A stretch of 64,000 bases of DNA from Betaproteobacteria bacterium HGW-Betaproteobacteria-7 (GCA_002840765.1 PHCE01000011.1:1-64000), one strand, 5' to 3'; numbered from the stretch's first letter, positions 1-11,470 are shown. A program made the numbers and translations. The notes: generated by a model from the letters alone, not told the origin.

Positions 1-99
1 TGCTGGACCCACCCCTTCCCTTCCCGAACAGGACCGTGAAACAGCAACGCGCCGATGATAGTGAGTACTACGCTCGCGAAAGTAGGTCACCGCCAGGCT
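1..99 (+). rRNA. rrf: 5S ribosomal RNA, 3' part (5' end outside window)
   Basis: The first ~99 bases match the 3' two thirds of a bacterial 5S rRNA: CCGAAC, the GTGAAAC element, GCGCCGATGATAGTG and the closing AGTAGGTCACCGCCAGGCT. It is the last gene of an rRNA operon lying to the left. A perfect hairpin terminator follows 9 bases later. The 5' end is not in the window, so the gene is partial only because of the window edge. Confidence 0.93.
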
Positions 100-108
100 A
101 CCCCATTC

Positions 109-140
109 AAAGCCCTTCTAGCTCCCGCTAGAAGGGCTTT
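109..140 (+). terminator. rRNA operon terminator hairpin
   Basis: A perfect 14-bp stem (109-122 with 127-140) closes a TCCC loop directly after the 5S rRNA. The right arm ends in TTT. This is the expected intrinsic terminator of the rRNA operon. Bases 141-291 hold no further recognisable feature. Confidence 0.85.
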
Positions 141-291
141 GCGCTTTCCGTGTGGCTCATCCCCGGCTCGTGAAGGCAACAAGCTCGCGGGCAACGCGTT
201 CGCGCTGTCGGCGAAAAAGTTAGACATGGCTTTGAATGTTGTGGGAATGGCAAAAGTGGAATCGGCGCTGTCAATACGGCGGAGTACGGAA

Positions 292-1239
292 ATGAATGAC
301 TGGCGTGATTACGGAAATGGCATTGTCGCCTTTGATGCCGGCTATGTCCGGCCGCTGCTGGCGGCGATACACATGGTTGTCGAGCAGGGGCACGTCGCCT
401 TCATCGATACGGGTAGTCGCGATGCTTTGCCCAACGCGCTGGCGGCCCTGGAGCGCCTGGGATTGTCGCCGTCTGTTGTGGACTATGTGATCCTGACGCA
501 TATCCATCTCGATCATGCTGGTGGTGCCGGGTCGATGATGGCGACCTTCCCCAATGCCCGACTGGTGGTGCATCCGCGCGGCGCGCGTCATATGGCCGAG
601 CCGTCGAAGCTGATCGCCGGGGTGACGGCAGTCTATGGCGCCGAGTATGTGGCGCGCGTTTATGGCGAGATCCCGCCGATCGCAGCCGAACGTATCATCG
701 AGGCACCGGATGGCCATATCGTGTCGCTGGCCGGTCGCTCGCTGCTCTGCCTCGATACGCCAGGCCATGCCAAGCACCATATCTGCGTCGTCGATCAGGC
801 GACCGCCGGCATATTCACTGGCGACATGTTCGGACTTTCCTACCGGGAGCTTGATGTTGCCGGTCGTCCCTTCATCTTTCCGACGACAACGCCGACCCAG
901 TTCGACCCACAGGCCATGCGCATCTCGGTCGAACGCTTGCTTACCTTGCAGCCGGACGCCGTCTACCTGACCCATTACAGCCGCCTGGTCGATGTGCCCG
1001 CGCGCGGTGCCGAATTGCTCAGGCATCTCGATCGGCTTGTGGCCATTGCCGAGGCGGAGGCCGGTGCTGGCAGCGACCGCCATGGGCGCGTCAAAGCGGC
1101 AATGGAGGCTTACCTGATGACCGAGATAAGAGCACATGGCTGCACTTTGCCCGATACGCGGTTGCAGGAAATCTGGGAGACAGATCTCGAACTGAACGCC
1201 CAGGGGCTCGTTGTCTGGCTGGACAGCCAGGCGGCCTGA
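292..1239 (+). CDS. MBL-fold metallo-hydrolase (glyoxalase II-like)
   Basis: 315-residue protein of the metallo-beta-lactamase superfamily, a binuclear-metal hydrolase fold. The signature T-H70-x-H72-x-D74-H75 is intact. A later PGHAKHH segment and a THY near the C terminus supply the usual further metal ligands. The ATG at 292 is preferred because GGAG lies 7 bases upstream and homology begins at MNDWRDYG; the reading frame stays open back to 55, but that stretch runs through the 5S terminator. There is no signal peptide. The substrate cannot be told from sequence; glyoxalase II-like or quinoline/lactone hydrolase-like activities are possible. It is convergent with tcdA, with only 3 bases between them. 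Confidence 0.85.
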   Translation: MNDWRDYGNGIVAFDAGYVRPLLAAIHMVVEQGHVAFIDTGSRDALPNALAALERLGLSPSVVDYVILTHIHLDHAGGAGSMMATFPNARLVVHPRGARHMAEPSKLIAGVTAVYGAEYVARVYGEIPPIAAERIIEAPDGHIVSLAGRSLLCLDTPGHAKHHICVVDQATAGIFTGDMFGLSYRELDVAGRPFIFPTTTPTQFDPQAMRISVERLLTLQPDAVYLTHYSRLVDVPARGAELLRHLDRLVAIAEAEAGAGSDRHGRVKAAMEAYLMTEIRAHGCTLPDTRLQEIWETDLELNAQGLVVWLDSQAA

Positions 1240-1242
1240 GAG

Positions 1243-2007
1243 TCAGCCGGCAGTGATCAGATCAATGGCTCTGGCGGCTGCCGTCATGCCGAAGACAGCG
1301 GTAACGCAGACCGAGGAGCCGAAGCCGGCGCAATTGAGTCCGGCGGCTGCCGGGGCGGTAGAGCAACTGCTGTCGGCCTGCGGATAACGCAGGGGCTCAG
1401 TCGAATAGACAGCCGCGACGCCAAATTTTTTGCCATCTCGCGGAAACCCATGGGCGCGCCGGAGTTGCGAGCGGACTTTCGCCAGCAAGGGGTCCTGGAC
1501 CGTTTGGCTGAGATCGCTGACACTGATGCGCGTTGGGTCCAGTTGCCCACCGGCGGCGCCGGCAACGACGATGGGCAAGCGCCGATCCCGGCAGTGGGCA
1601 ATCATCGCTACCTTGGCCCGTACCTGATCGATGGCATCGACGACCACCGAAAAATCACCGGTCAGCAACTCGCCGACATTCTCGGGAGTGACGAAGTCCT
1701 CGATGCAATGCACCTGGCAGCTCGGGTTGATGGCCACAATGCGCTCAGCCATCGCCGCCACCTTGGCCTTGCCCCAGACGTCGTCGAGGGCGTGAATCTG
1801 GCGGTTGGCATTCGACTCGGCAACCATGTCGAGATCGATCAACGTGATCCGGCCAACGCCGGTCCGGGCCAGTGCTTCGGCACTCCAGGAGCCGACGCCG
1901 CCAATGCCGACGACGACCGCGTGGGCGTCGCGCAGGCGCTGCGCACCAACTTCACCATAAAGGCGCCCGACACCACTGAAACGGCGTTCGCTATTGCCGC
2001 CGGCCAT
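1243..2007 (-). CDS. tcdA: tRNA threonylcarbamoyladenosine dehydratase
   Basis: 254-residue E1-like/ThiF-fold protein. TcdA (CsdL) uses ATP to cyclise t6A37 in ANN-decoding tRNAs to ct6A. Visible are the nucleotide-binding G34-I-G-G-V-G-S40, the DLDMVAESNANRQ segment typical of the MoeB/ThiF fold, and a C-terminal half with SSCSTAP and the NCAGFGSSVCVTA stretch found in TcdA. The start at 2007 is chosen because it overlaps the stop of the upstream HD-GYP gene by one base (TGATG), which indicates translational coupling; an upstream in-frame ATG at 2055 lies inside that gene. The family assignment is strong, the operon link is inferred. Confidence 0.88.
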   Translation of the reverse strand: MAGGNSERRFSGVGRLYGEVGAQRLRDAHAVVVGIGGVGSWSAEALARTGVGRITLIDLDMVAESNANRQIHALDDVWGKAKVAAMAERIVAINPSCQVHCIEDFVTPENVGELLTGDFSVVVDAIDQVRAKVAMIAHCRDRRLPIVVAGAAGGQLDPTRISVSDLSQTVQDPLLAKVRSQLRRAHGFPRDGKKFGVAAVYSTEPLRYPQADSSCSTAPAAAGLNCAGFGSSVCVTAVFGMTAAARAIDLITAG

Positions 2008-3110
2008 CAGCTTTCGATCGTCTTGCGGATGACTGCGTTGAAGGGGGCAATCCATTCTGGTGCGAATTGTTTATCGCAGGCATTGACCTCGGCGATCGCA
2101 CGGAGCACCGAACGATTCTTGCCGCGGTGAATGTGCTTGAGCATGACGGCCTCGAAGGCGTCGACGATGGCCAGGATCTTGGCGCCCGGGCAAATGGCGG
2201 CGCCCTGGAGCTGGTGAGGATAACCGGCGCCATCCGGCATTTCGTGGTGCTGGGCGACTATCGCGGCGGCGCCATCCCAGCCGGGAATCCGCTCCAGAAG
2301 GCCTGCCGCCAGGCCGGGGTGGTTGCGCAGCAAGTGCTTGTCCTCTTCGCTCATCTTGCCGATTTTCAACCATACGGATTCCGGCAGAAACATCATGCCG
2401 ATATCGTGCAGGTACACGGCGGCTTCCAGTTGCAGCGCATCGATCGGGCTGCCGGCCGCCTTGTTGGTTTCCAATGCCAGGCGCAGGATGCGCATTGTCC
2501 TGCCCTTGAACAAGGGGGAACGGCTCTCTAGTTGTAGCGCCAGAGAGCGGAAGAACTGCAGGTCAGCCGAAGCATTCTTTTGTTCGCTGCGGCCGCCGCC
2601 GAGGCGCGGGGCACGGCTGGAAATTTCGGCGATGACCGAGGGGAAACCGGTGACGATTTCAATCAGATCGGCGCAATCGTGGTCGACATCGGCAACGGTC
2701 GCTGCGGCCAGGCGATCGAGTCCTTCAAGCAGTTCCGGCAGGCGCAGCTGTTCCAGTGTTCGGCCGCCAAGCAGGGCGTCCGTTGCTAGCTCCAGGCGGT
2801 CTACAGCGAGCAGAACGAGTTCGGCAAGGAGTTCGGTGAAGGCGATCTCGCCCTCGCGGAAACGCGCCATCAAGCTTTCAATCGGATGGGCGATGGCGAC
2901 ACCGAGCTCGAACTTGCACAGCGAGGCATCACCCTTAATATTGTGAATGGCGCGAAACAGATCGGCGGTGATTTCGCGATCGGCAGGGCTTTTCAGCAAG
3001 CGGGCAACGTCGTGTTCGATCTGTGGCGCACGGTCGGTTAGAGCGTCGGCGAACTCCTCGAGCGCCTCGCGATCCTGAATCACGGGTCTAACGATCGAGT
3101 TGATGTCCAT
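2007..3110 (-). CDS. HPt and HD-GYP domain protein (probable c-di-GMP phosphodiesterase)
   Basis: 367 residues. The N-terminal ~110 residues form a helical HPt-like domain with H56-N-I-K-G-D, the phospho-acceptor motif. The C-terminal ~200 residues are an HD-GYP domain with H235-D236-I-G, then H288-H289 and D293-G-A-G-Y-P298. HD-GYP proteins hydrolyse c-di-GMP. The HPt part suggests input from a phosphorelay, but no kinase lies beside it. The Lys usual after HDIG is Met here, so activity should not be taken for granted. The start codon is an ATG at 3110. It is translationally coupled to tcdA downstream and divergent from ispB. Confidence 0.82.
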   Translation of the reverse strand: MDINSIVRPVIQDREALEEFADALTDRAPQIEHDVARLLKSPADREITADLFRAIHNIKGDASLCKFELGVAIAHPIESLMARFREGEIAFTELLAELVLLAVDRLELATDALLGGRTLEQLRLPELLEGLDRLAAATVADVDHDCADLIEIVTGFPSVIAEISSRAPRLGGGRSEQKNASADLQFFRSLALQLESRSPLFKGRTMRILRLALETNKAAGSPIDALQLEAAVYLHDIGMMFLPESVWLKIGKMSEEDKHLLRNHPGLAAGLLERIPGWDGAAAIVAQHHEMPDGAGYPHQLQGAAICPGAKILAIVDAFEAVMLKHIHRGKNRSVLRAIAEVNACDKQFAPEWIAPFNAVIRKTIES

Positions 3111-3250
3111 GACGGCCTCTCTGATTGATTTGTAACCGGGGGAGTTTAGCCGAAAGCGCTACGGATTCGCAGGAGATTACCCGCTTCCCGGCCTTGACTG
3201 CCCCCCTGCCGGCCCCTAAGATTCCGCGCTTCTCCCAAGAATTGCCCACC

Positions 3251-4219
3251 GTGACTCTGGAACAGCTCTATACCCTGATCGGCCCGGACATGCAGGCCGT
3301 CGACAAGGTCATTCGCGATCGACTGTACTCCGACGTTGCCCTGGTACGGCAGGTCGCCGAGTACATCATCGGCGCCGGCGGCAAACGCATGCGGCCGGCC
3401 TTGGTCCTGCTGACTGCCGGCGCCATGGGCTATGAGGGCAACCGTCACCACGAGATGGCAGCGGTCGTAGAATTCATCCACACGGCAACCCTGTTGCACG
3501 ACGATGTAGTCGACGAGTCGGCGTTACGCCGTGGGCGTGATACAGCCAATGCCATGTTCGGCAACGCCGCCAGTGTCTTGGTCGGTGATTTCCTCTACTC
3601 GCGGGCCTTCCAGATGATGGTGCAGGTGGACAACATGCGCATCATGCAGGTCCTCTCCAATGCCACCAATGTCATTGCTGAGGGCGAAGTCCTGCAATTG
3701 ATGAATTGCCACGATGCCGACGTCGACGAGACGCGCTACATGCAGGTCATCCATTTCAAGACGGCCAAGCTGTTCGAGGCCGCCGCCCAGCTCGGCGGCA
3801 TCCTTGGCGGCGCCGACCCGCAACTGGAGGAGGCGCTGGCCCGTTACGGCATGCATCTGGGTACGGCTTTCCAGCTGGTGGATGACGTGCTCGATTACTC
3901 CGGCCAGGAGGCGACGACCGGCAAGCACCTCGGCGATGACCTGGCGGAAGGCAAGCCGACGCTGCCGCTGATTCATGTCATGCAGTGCGGTACGCCCGAA
4001 CAGGCAGCCTGCGTGCGCAAGGCGATCGAGGATGGTGGCCGCGATGACTTCCCGGCCGTGCTTGCCGCCATTCATGCCAGCGGGGCGCTGGATTACGCAC
4101 GCGCCCGCGCCGTCAAGGAAGCCGAGCTGGCGAGAGCATCAATTAGTGCGCTAGGGGATTCAAATTACAAAAAAGCTCTGCTACAATTGACGCTCTTTGC
4201 AGTTGAGAGAAACCACTAG
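3251..4219 (+). CDS. ispB: Octaprenyl/polyprenyl diphosphate synthase
   Basis: 322-residue trans-isoprenyl diphosphate synthase that makes the ubiquinone side chain from FPP and IPP. The first aspartate-rich motif D84-D-V-V-D88 and the second D-D-V-L-D near residue 211 are intact, as is the GGKRMRP basic motif near residue 45. The GTG at 3251 gives a length matching E. coli IspB (323 residues). The frame is open upstream to a TTG at 3125, which would add 42 residues without recognisable homology, so the start is moderately certain. tRNA-Pro follows 16 bases downstream, an arrangement common in betaproteobacteria. Confidence 0.9.
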   Translation: MTLEQLYTLIGPDMQAVDKVIRDRLYSDVALVRQVAEYIIGAGGKRMRPALVLLTAGAMGYEGNRHHEMAAVVEFIHTATLLHDDVVDESALRRGRDTANAMFGNAASVLVGDFLYSRAFQMMVQVDNMRIMQVLSNATNVIAEGEVLQLMNCHDADVDETRYMQVIHFKTAKLFEAAAQLGGILGGADPQLEEALARYGMHLGTAFQLVDDVLDYSGQEATTGKHLGDDLAEGKPTLPLIHVMQCGTPEQAACVRKAIEDGGRDDFPAVLAAIHASGALDYARARAVKEAELARASISALGDSNYKKALLQLTLFAVERNH

Positions 4220-4235
4220 GTATCTCAGACCGCAT

Positions 4236-4312
4236 CGGAGTGTAGCTCAGCCTGGTAGAGCACTGCGTTCGGGACGCAGGGGTCGCAAGTTCGAATCCTG
4301 TCACTCCGACCA
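4236..4312 (+). tRNA. tRNA-Pro(CGG)
   Basis: 77-nt cloverleaf. The acceptor CGGAGTG pairs fully with CACTCCG, and the CCA end is encoded. The anticodon stem CTGCG/CGCAG closes the loop TTCGGGA, giving anticodon CGG, which reads the proline codon CCG. Confidence 0.96.
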
Positions 4313-4322
4313 ATTTGGTCCG

Positions 4323-4353
4323 AAAAAAGCCTTGAGAAATCAAGGCTTTTTTT
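4323..4353 (+). terminator. Intrinsic terminator after tRNA-Pro
   Basis: A 13-bp stem (4323-4335 with 4340-4352) around a GAAA loop, followed by a T-run. It ends the ispB/tRNA-Pro transcript. Its A-rich left arm makes it potentially bidirectional. Confidence 0.88.
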
Positions 4354-4391
4354 GTTTCCTGCGGCCCATTGATGCATAAAGTTTTTACCCT

Positions 4392-4514
4392 ATGCAGAAC
4401 TGTGCGACCGAATGGATGTGGACCTACAATTACCTACGCCCCAATATGGCGCTTGGTGGCATTACCCCGAAAGAAGTCTGTACGTTTAATGACTCAGCTT
4501 CTGACAGATGTTGA
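4392..4514 (+). pseudogene. IS3-family transposase C-terminal remnant
   Basis: A 40-codon open frame contains TEWMWTYNYLRPNMALGGIT followed by PKE. This is the characteristic C-terminal end of IS3-family (IS407-like) OrfB DDE transposases, where the usual text is W-x-x-x-YN-x-x-RPN-x-ALGGITP. Nothing upstream encodes the DDE core or OrfA, so this is a decayed scar rather than a gene. It lies 39 bases after the tRNA-Pro terminator, consistent with an old insertion beside the tRNA. No terminal inverted repeats could be assigned. Confidence 0.75.
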
Positions 4515-4556
4515 ATTGGGGGATTGCCGAGGTTATCTGGAATCAGTGAGGCACAG

Positions 4557-4787
4557 ATGAAATACCTGCTGTTGTTGATCTTCCTCGGCGTTGTCTGGTG
4601 GGTCTGGAAAAAGCGCTCTGTTGAGCCGTTGCAGCCACCCGCCAAGAGGCCCGATCCGCAAGCGGAAAAAATGGTCGTTTGCGCCCATTGCGGCCTGCTT
4701 CTGCCGGAAAGCGACAGCCTCGCCGCCGGGGCGGACTTCTATTGCTGCGAAGCGCATCGCCAGGCAGGCAGCACCGGTCGCCAATGA
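4557..4787 (+). CDS. PP0621-like small membrane-anchored zinc-binding protein
   Basis: 76-residue protein: an N-terminal hydrophobic helix (residues 2-16), a short proline-rich linker, then a small Cys/His cluster (C42-x-x-C45 ... C63-C64-x-x-H67) likely to bind zinc. This layout matches the conserved PP0621 family found directly before pilS in beta- and gammaproteobacteria. The function is unknown. Its stop overlaps the pilS start by ATGA, so it is probably co-translated with the sensor kinase. The ATG at 4557 is preferred over the frame's earlier ATG because the hydrophobic helix starts there. Confidence 0.75.
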   Translation: MKYLLLLIFLGVVWWVWKKRSVEPLQPPAKRPDPQAEKMVVCAHCGLLLPESDSLAAGADFYCCEAHRQAGSTGRQ

Positions 4788-6348
4788 GCGGCTGGCTGTC
4801 GTCAACCTGGGAGCCCAACTGGCGCTCCTTTCAGTATTTCAATCTCTATCGCCTGGTCCTGGCCGGAATCTTCCTGCTGGCGATGTTCTTTCCACACGAG
4901 TTCACCGCCCGCCTGAACCTGCTGCCATCGCCCGCGATGCTGGCGCTGACCGGTGGCTATATGGTCGCCGTTATTGGCGGTCTGCTGCTTTCGATTCACT
5001 GGCAGAACCGCTTCAATTTCCAGCTCTCCCTGCAGATGCTGGTGGACGTGACGGTCGTCAGCCTGATCATGCTGGTCGCCGGTGGAGTCAGCAGCGGCCT
5101 CGGGGTGCTCCTGCTGGTGTCGCTAGCGGCAGCCAGCCTGGTCGGTCGCGGTCACCTGGTCCTGCTCTATGCAGCGATGGCCACCTTGGCGGTGCTGACG
5201 ATTCAGCTTTACGGCATTCTGGCGCGTGGTTTCGATGAGTCTTCAGTAGTCCAGGCGGGATTCATTTCGGCAGGTTTTTTCGCGACCGCCATCCTGGCGC
5301 GTTTGCTGGGCCAGCGCGTGATGGTCAACGAGGACCTGGCCCGTCGGCGTGGCGTGGCTTTGGACAACCAGATCCGCATCAGTCAGCGGGTGGTCGAGCG
5401 CATGCAGGACGGGGTGCTCATCGTCGATGCCCAGTCCGTGGTCGGCCGCCACAATCCGGTGGCCCGGAGCATGCTCGGCTTGCCTGATGGACCAACGCCC
5501 GCCTTGGCGAGTTCGGCGCCGATGCTGGCGCGGGGTCTGGCAGACTGGCTGATGGACGGGGCCGAGACAGTGCAGTTTACCGGCGCCGGTGGCCGCGAAT
5601 TGCAGGCGCGCTTCGAACGCACCACCAGTTCAGACCGCGAGGTGCTGATCTTCCTCGAGGACGTGGGACGCATCAAGGAGCGGGCGCAGCAGATGAAACT
5701 AGCCTCCCTCGGCCACCTGACCGCCAGCATCGCCCATGAGATCCGCAATCCCCTGTCGGCGATCAGCCATGCCGGCGAATTGTTGCGCGAGGAGCGCCGC
5801 GGCGAGATGCAGGACCGCCTGTTGCGCATCCTCAACGACAACGTCGTCCGTCTTGATCGCATCGTTCAGGATGTCCTGCAACTCGGTCGGCAGAACAGTG
5901 CACAACCCGAGAGCCTTCCACTAAGCGACTTTTGCGCAAGTTTCGTCGAGCAGTTCGTGGCCGGGGAAAATCTTCCCGGCGATGCTGTCCGCCTGATCTC
6001 CCCGCCGGCCATCACCATCTGCTTCGATCGCTCGCATCTGCATCAGATACTGTGGAACCTGCTGAGCAATGCCCTGCGCCATTCCTCCCGGGGGAGCGGC
6101 GCGGTGCGTCTCGAAGTCATCGCCGGGGCCGCCGACGGCCGGGTAGAATTGCATGTGGTCGATGACGGGCCGGGTGTTTCCGATGCCATCCGCGAACAGA
6201 TTTTCGAACCTTTCTTCACCACGCACCATCAGGGAACCGGCCTCGGCCTGTTCATCGCCCGCGAGCTTTGTGCCGCCAACGGAGCCACCTTGAACATCGG
6301 CGCAAATGCGCCGGGTGGACACTTCATCATTGCCGGGAGAAACGACAA

Positions 6349-7700
<1,352 letters not shown>

Positions 7701-7701
<1 letters not shown>

Positions 7702-8264
7702 TGGAATGGTGGCCGGATGGCTGGCTGGCGGGAGTCGAGCACCTGCCTTCGCCCAACTTCGGTCCGCGTCCGGCGGGTGCGGTTGACCTGGTCGTGGTTC
7801 ATAACATCAGCCTGCCGCCCGAGCAGTTCGGCGGCCATTGGGTCGAGGATTTCTTCCTCAACCGGCTGGATGGCAATGCCCATCCGTATTTCGCCACCAT
7901 CGCCGAGGCTCGGGTATCGGCGCATTTCTATGTCCGGCGTGACGGGCACATTGTCCAGTTCGTCGCTTGCGATCAGCGCGCCTGGCACGCCGGGGCTTCC
8001 CAGTGGAGCGGGCGGCAGAACTGCAATGATTACTCCGTCGGGATCGAACTCGAGGGCTCGGATAGCCAGCCCTTTGCGCAGCCCCAGTATGTCGCCCTCG
8101 ATCAGCTGATCGACGCCCTCCGCCAGCGCTATCCGATTACTGCCTTGGTCGGTCACAGCGATGTGGCACCGGGGCGCAAGAGCGACCCCGGGCCGTGTTT
8201 CGACTGGGCGCGTGTGCGCGCCCGCTACCCCGATCTCGAGTTACCGCCCGAAGTAGCGGCGTAG
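7701..8264 (+). CDS. ampD: 1,6-anhydro-N-acetylmuramyl-L-alanine amidase
   Basis: 187-residue cytoplasmic zinc amidase of the N-acetylmuramoyl-L-Ala amidase family (Amidase_2). AmpD cleaves the stem peptide from anhydro-muropeptides in cell-wall recycling and indirectly controls AmpC induction. Motifs seen: VVHNISLPP (first zinc His), NDYSVGIELEG, and VGHSDVAPGRKSDPG, which carries the second His and the catalytic Lys/Asp region. There is no signal peptide, as expected for AmpD rather than AmiD. The ATG overlaps the pilR stop (TGATG). The 3' end overlaps the convergent aminotransferase gene by 24 bases. Confidence 0.92.
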
Positions 8265-9401
8265 CCGCTCGACGGCTTCGGCCAGGCGGTCGATGCGGGT
8301 GGTGTAGGCGAAACGGATGTGCTTTTCCGGTTCATTGCTGCCGAAATCGAGGCCGGGCGTTGCTGCGACACCGGTCTTTTCGAGCAGGTCGCGGGCCAGG
8401 GCAAAACTGTCGTTGGCCAGAGCCGAGCAATCGCAGTAAAGATAGAAGGCGCCTTCCGGCCGGGCGGTGACACGAAGGCCGATCGCTTCCAGCGCCGGCG
8501 CCAGGAAATCGCGGCGGCGACGGAACTCGTTGCGGCGCTCTTCGAGGATGGCGATGGTCTCCGGTGCGAAGGCTGCCAGCGCGGCGTTCTGGGCCGGCGT
8601 CGACGGGCAGAGGACAAGGTTCTGGGCCAGTTTCTCGACATCACGCAGATAAGCCTCGGGAATCACCATCCAACCCAGCCGCCAGCCGGTCATCTGGAAA
8701 TACTTGGAAAAACTGTTGATCACCCAGACGTCGTCACCGGCGGCGCAGGCTGTCGGCGCATCGGTCTCATACGTGAGGCCGTGGTAAATCTCGTCGACCA
8801 TGAAGTGGCCATCGTGGTTACGGCAGACATCGGCCAAGGCGGTGATCTCCGGCTGGCTGAGCAATGTGCCGGTCGGATTCGCCGGCGAGGCGACGAGCAG
8901 GCCGGCGGTTTTTGCGGTCCACGCAGCATCCACTTGGGCAGCGGTTGGCTGGAAATTGCTGTCCGGTCCAACCGGCAGGGCAACGGGGCGACCTTCGTAG
9001 GTGCGCAGGATGTGGCGGTTGCACGGGTAGCCGGGATCAGCCAGCAGCCATTCATCCCCGGGATTGGTCAGGCAGGCGAAGGCCAGGTTGAGGGCGCCGG
9101 AGGCGCCGTTGGTGACGGCGATACGACTGGCCGGGACGTCGACGCCATAGCGTTGCCGATAAAAGCCGGAAATTGCCGCGCGTAGCTCGGGCATGCCGAA
9201 GGCCTGGGTGTACAGCGTCTTGCCGCTGGCGATGGCGGCGGTGGCGGCCTGTGCTATGGGTTCCGGCGTCGGGAAATCGGGCTCGCCGACTTCCATGTGA
9301 ATGATGTCGCGTCCCTCCGCTTGCAGTTGATGGGCGCGGGTGAACAATTCGACGACGTGGAAGGGTTCGATCTCGGCGAGACGGGCGGCGGGACGGTACA
9401 T
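8241..9401 (-). CDS. PLP-dependent class I/II aminotransferase
   Basis: 386-residue fold-type I aminotransferase. The PLP lysine is K233 in INSFSKYFQMTGWRLGW. Also present are the ASPANPTGT substrate/PLP motif near residue 171, D203-E-I-Y, and an N-terminal IIHMEVGEPDF. It belongs to the aspartate/alanine/LL-DAP aminotransferase group; the exact amino acid pair cannot be assigned. It is transcribed alone, 62 bases downstream of the pckG stop with a terminator between, and converges on ampD with a 24-base overlap. Confidence 0.85.
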   Translation of the reverse strand: MYRPAARLAEIEPFHVVELFTRAHQLQAEGRDIIHMEVGEPDFPTPEPIAQAATAAIASGKTLYTQAFGMPELRAAISGFYRQRYGVDVPASRIAVTNGASGALNLAFACLTNPGDEWLLADPGYPCNRHILRTYEGRPVALPVGPDSNFQPTAAQVDAAWTAKTAGLLVASPANPTGTLLSQPEITALADVCRNHDGHFMVDEIYHGLTYETDAPTACAAGDDVWVINSFSKYFQMTGWRLGWMVIPEAYLRDVEKLAQNLVLCPSTPAQNAALAAFAPETIAILEERRNEFRRRRDFLAPALEAIGLRVTARPEGAFYLYCDCSALANDSFALARDLLEKTGVAATPGLDFGSNEPEKHIRFAYTTRIDRLAEAVERLRRYFGR

Positions 9402-9416
9402 GGATGTCTCCGAAGT

Positions 9417-9441
9417 AAAACGGCCACCCGCAGGTGGCCGT
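9417..9441 (-). terminator. Terminator of pckG
   Basis: A 9-bp stem (9420-9428 with 9433-9441) around a 4-base loop. Read on the minus strand it is followed by TTTT, so it ends the pckG transcript just before the aminotransferase gene. Confidence 0.75.
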
Positions 9442-9463
9442 TCGATTATCGCTCGGGCAATGT

Positions 9464-11269
9464 TCAGGCAGCGTCCTTGAAGATGCCCATTTCGAACAGT
9501 TCGCGCTTGAGGATCAGTTCACGCGGCATCTTCTCGCCCATCTTGTCGAACCATTCCTTGTGGCCGGCCAGTTCGGCCTTCCAGGCGTCGGCGTCAATGG
9601 TGCTCAGGGCTTCGAAATCGGCCTTGCTGATATCCAGGCCGGTCCAGTCGATATCCTCGAATTTCGGCATCCAGCCAAGGACGGTTTCCCTGGCGGCGAC
9701 CGTGCCCTTGCAGCGCTGGACGATCCACTTGAGGACGCGCATGTTGTCGCCAAAGCCTGGCCACATGAAATTGCCGTCCTTGTCCATGCGGAACCAGTTG
9801 ACGCAGAAGATCTTCGGCGTCGCATCGACGGTCTTGCCCATCTTCAGCCAGTGGTTGAAGTAGTCGCCCATGTGGTAGCCGCAGAACGGCAGCATGGCGA
9901 ACGGATCGCGACGGACGACACCCTGGGCGCCGAAGGCGGCAGCCGTGGTCTCGGAGCCGAGCGTGGCCGCCATGTAGACGCCGTAGTTCCAGTTGAACGC
10001 CTGGTACACCAGCGGCACGGTGGTGGCGCGGCGGCCGCCGAAGATGAAGGCGGAAATCGGCACGCCAGCCGGGTCTTCCCAGGCGCTATCGACCGACGGG
10101 CACTGATGGGCCGGGGCGGTGAAGCGGGAGTTGGCATGGGCGGCCTTCTTGCCGGCCTTGCCGTCTGCCGGCGTCCAGTCCTTGCCTTGCCAGTCGATCA
10201 GGTGTGCCGGGGCTTCCTTGGTCAGACCTTCCCACCAGACGTCGCCATCGTCGGTCAGCGCGACGTTGGTGAAGATGATGTTTTCCTTCAACGTCGCCAG
10301 CGCGTTGAAGTTGGTCTTTTCCGAGGTGCCCGGGGCAACGCCGAAGAAGCCGGCTTCCGGGTTGATGGCGTAGAAACGGGTGACGCCATCCTTGTCGACA
10401 CGCGGCTTGATCCAGGCGATGTCGTCGCCGATGGTGGTGATCTTCCAGCCGTCGAGGGTCTTCGGCGGGATCAGCATGGCGAAGTTGGTCTTGCCGCAGT
10501 CCGGCGATTCGACGCCGAGGATCAGCATGTGTTCGGCCAGCCAGCCTTGTTCGCGTGCCATGTTGGAGGCGATGCGCAGGGCGAAGCATTTCTTGCCAAG
10601 CAGGGCGTTGCCGCCGTAGCCGGAACCGTAGGACCAGATTTCCCGGGTTTCCGGGTAATGCACGATGTACTTGACGGTCGGGTTGCACGGCCACTTGCTG
10701 TCCTGCTGACCCGGCTCGAGCGGGGCACCGACGCTGTGGATGCAGGGGACGAATTCGCCATCGCTGCCGAGCACGTCGAAGACCTTCTTGCCCATGCGGG
10801 TCATCGTCCGCATGTTGGTGACGACGTAGGCGGAATCGGTGATCTCGAAGCCGATGTGGGCGATCGGGGAACCGAGCGGGCCCATTGAGAACGGAATGAC
10901 GTACATGGTGCGACCCTTCATGCAGCCCTTGAACAGGCCGTTGAGGGTTTCACGCATGACGGCAGGTTCTTCCCAGTTATTGGTCGGGCCAGCGTCTTCC
11001 TTCTTCGCGGAACAGATGTAGGTGCGGTCTTCGACGCGGGCGACGTCGGAGGGGTCGGAGAAGGCGAGGTAGGAATTCGGGCGCTTGGCTTCGTTCAGTT
11101 TGATGAACGTGCCGGCCTCTACCATTTCCGCACACAGACGGTCATACTCTTCCTGCGAGCCGTCAGCCCAATGAATCCGGTCCGGCTGGGTCAGCGCGGC
11201 GATTTCGGCGACCCATTTCTTCAGGCCTTCGTGTTTGACGTAGTCAGGTGCATTCAGCGGTGCGGTCAT
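9464..11269 (-). CDS. pckG: Phosphoenolpyruvate carboxykinase (GTP)
   Basis: 601 residues, the usual length of the GTP-dependent enzyme, which converts oxaloacetate plus GTP to PEP, CO2 and GDP. Visible landmarks are the P-loop segment [12 protein letters not shown], the [22 protein letters not shown] region and [14 protein letters not shown] with the nucleotide-binding residues. The start at 11269 has GGAGAGAGAC upstream. It is divergent from maeB, so the two genes at the PEP-pyruvate-malate node share a 245-bp regulatory region. This suggests gluconeogenic growth on organic acids. Confidence 0.95.
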   Translation of the reverse strand: MTAPLNAPDYVKHEGLKKWVAEIAALTQPDRIHWADGSQEEYDRLCAEMVEAGTFIKLNEAKRPNSYLAFSDPSDVARVEDRTYICSAKKEDAGPTNNWEEPAVMRETLNGLFKGCMKGRTMYVIPFSMGPLGSPIAHIGFEITDSAYVVTNMRTMTRMGKKVFDVLGSDGEFVPCIHSVGAPLEPGQQDSKWPCNPTVKYIVHYPETREIWSYGSGYGGNALLGKKCFALRIASNMAREQGWLAEHMLILGVESPDCGKTNFAMLIPPKTLDGWKITTIGDDIAWIKPRVDKDGVTRFYAINPEAGFFGVAPGTSEKTNFNALATLKENIIFTNVALTDDGDVWWEGLTKEAPAHLIDWQGKDWTPADGKAGKKAAHANSRFTAPAHQCPSVDSAWEDPAGVPISAFIFGGRRATTVPLVYQAFNWNYGVYMAATLGSETTAAAFGAQGVVRRDPFAMLPFCGYHMGDYFNHWLKMGKTVDATPKIFCVNWFRMDKDGNFMWPGFGDNMRVLKWIVQRCKGTVAARETVLGWMPKFEDIDWTGLDISKADFEALSTIDADAWKAELAGHKEWFDKMGEKMPRELILKRELFEMGIFKDAA

Positions 11270-11470
11270 GGCGATGTCTCTCTCCAGGTTTCTGAAATAG
11301 ATAAACTTTACGCCAGTCGCCGGGAGCTGCCACCAAGACTGAAAGCGGCGAGGGGCCGTCGGCTGGGAAGCCCATAATTATGCCGTAATCCAGGGTAAAC
11401 ATCCACTTGACTTTTACCCGCTAAGTGTTTTCCGCAAGTGGACGCCAAGGGGCTGCGTGCTAATATGTCC

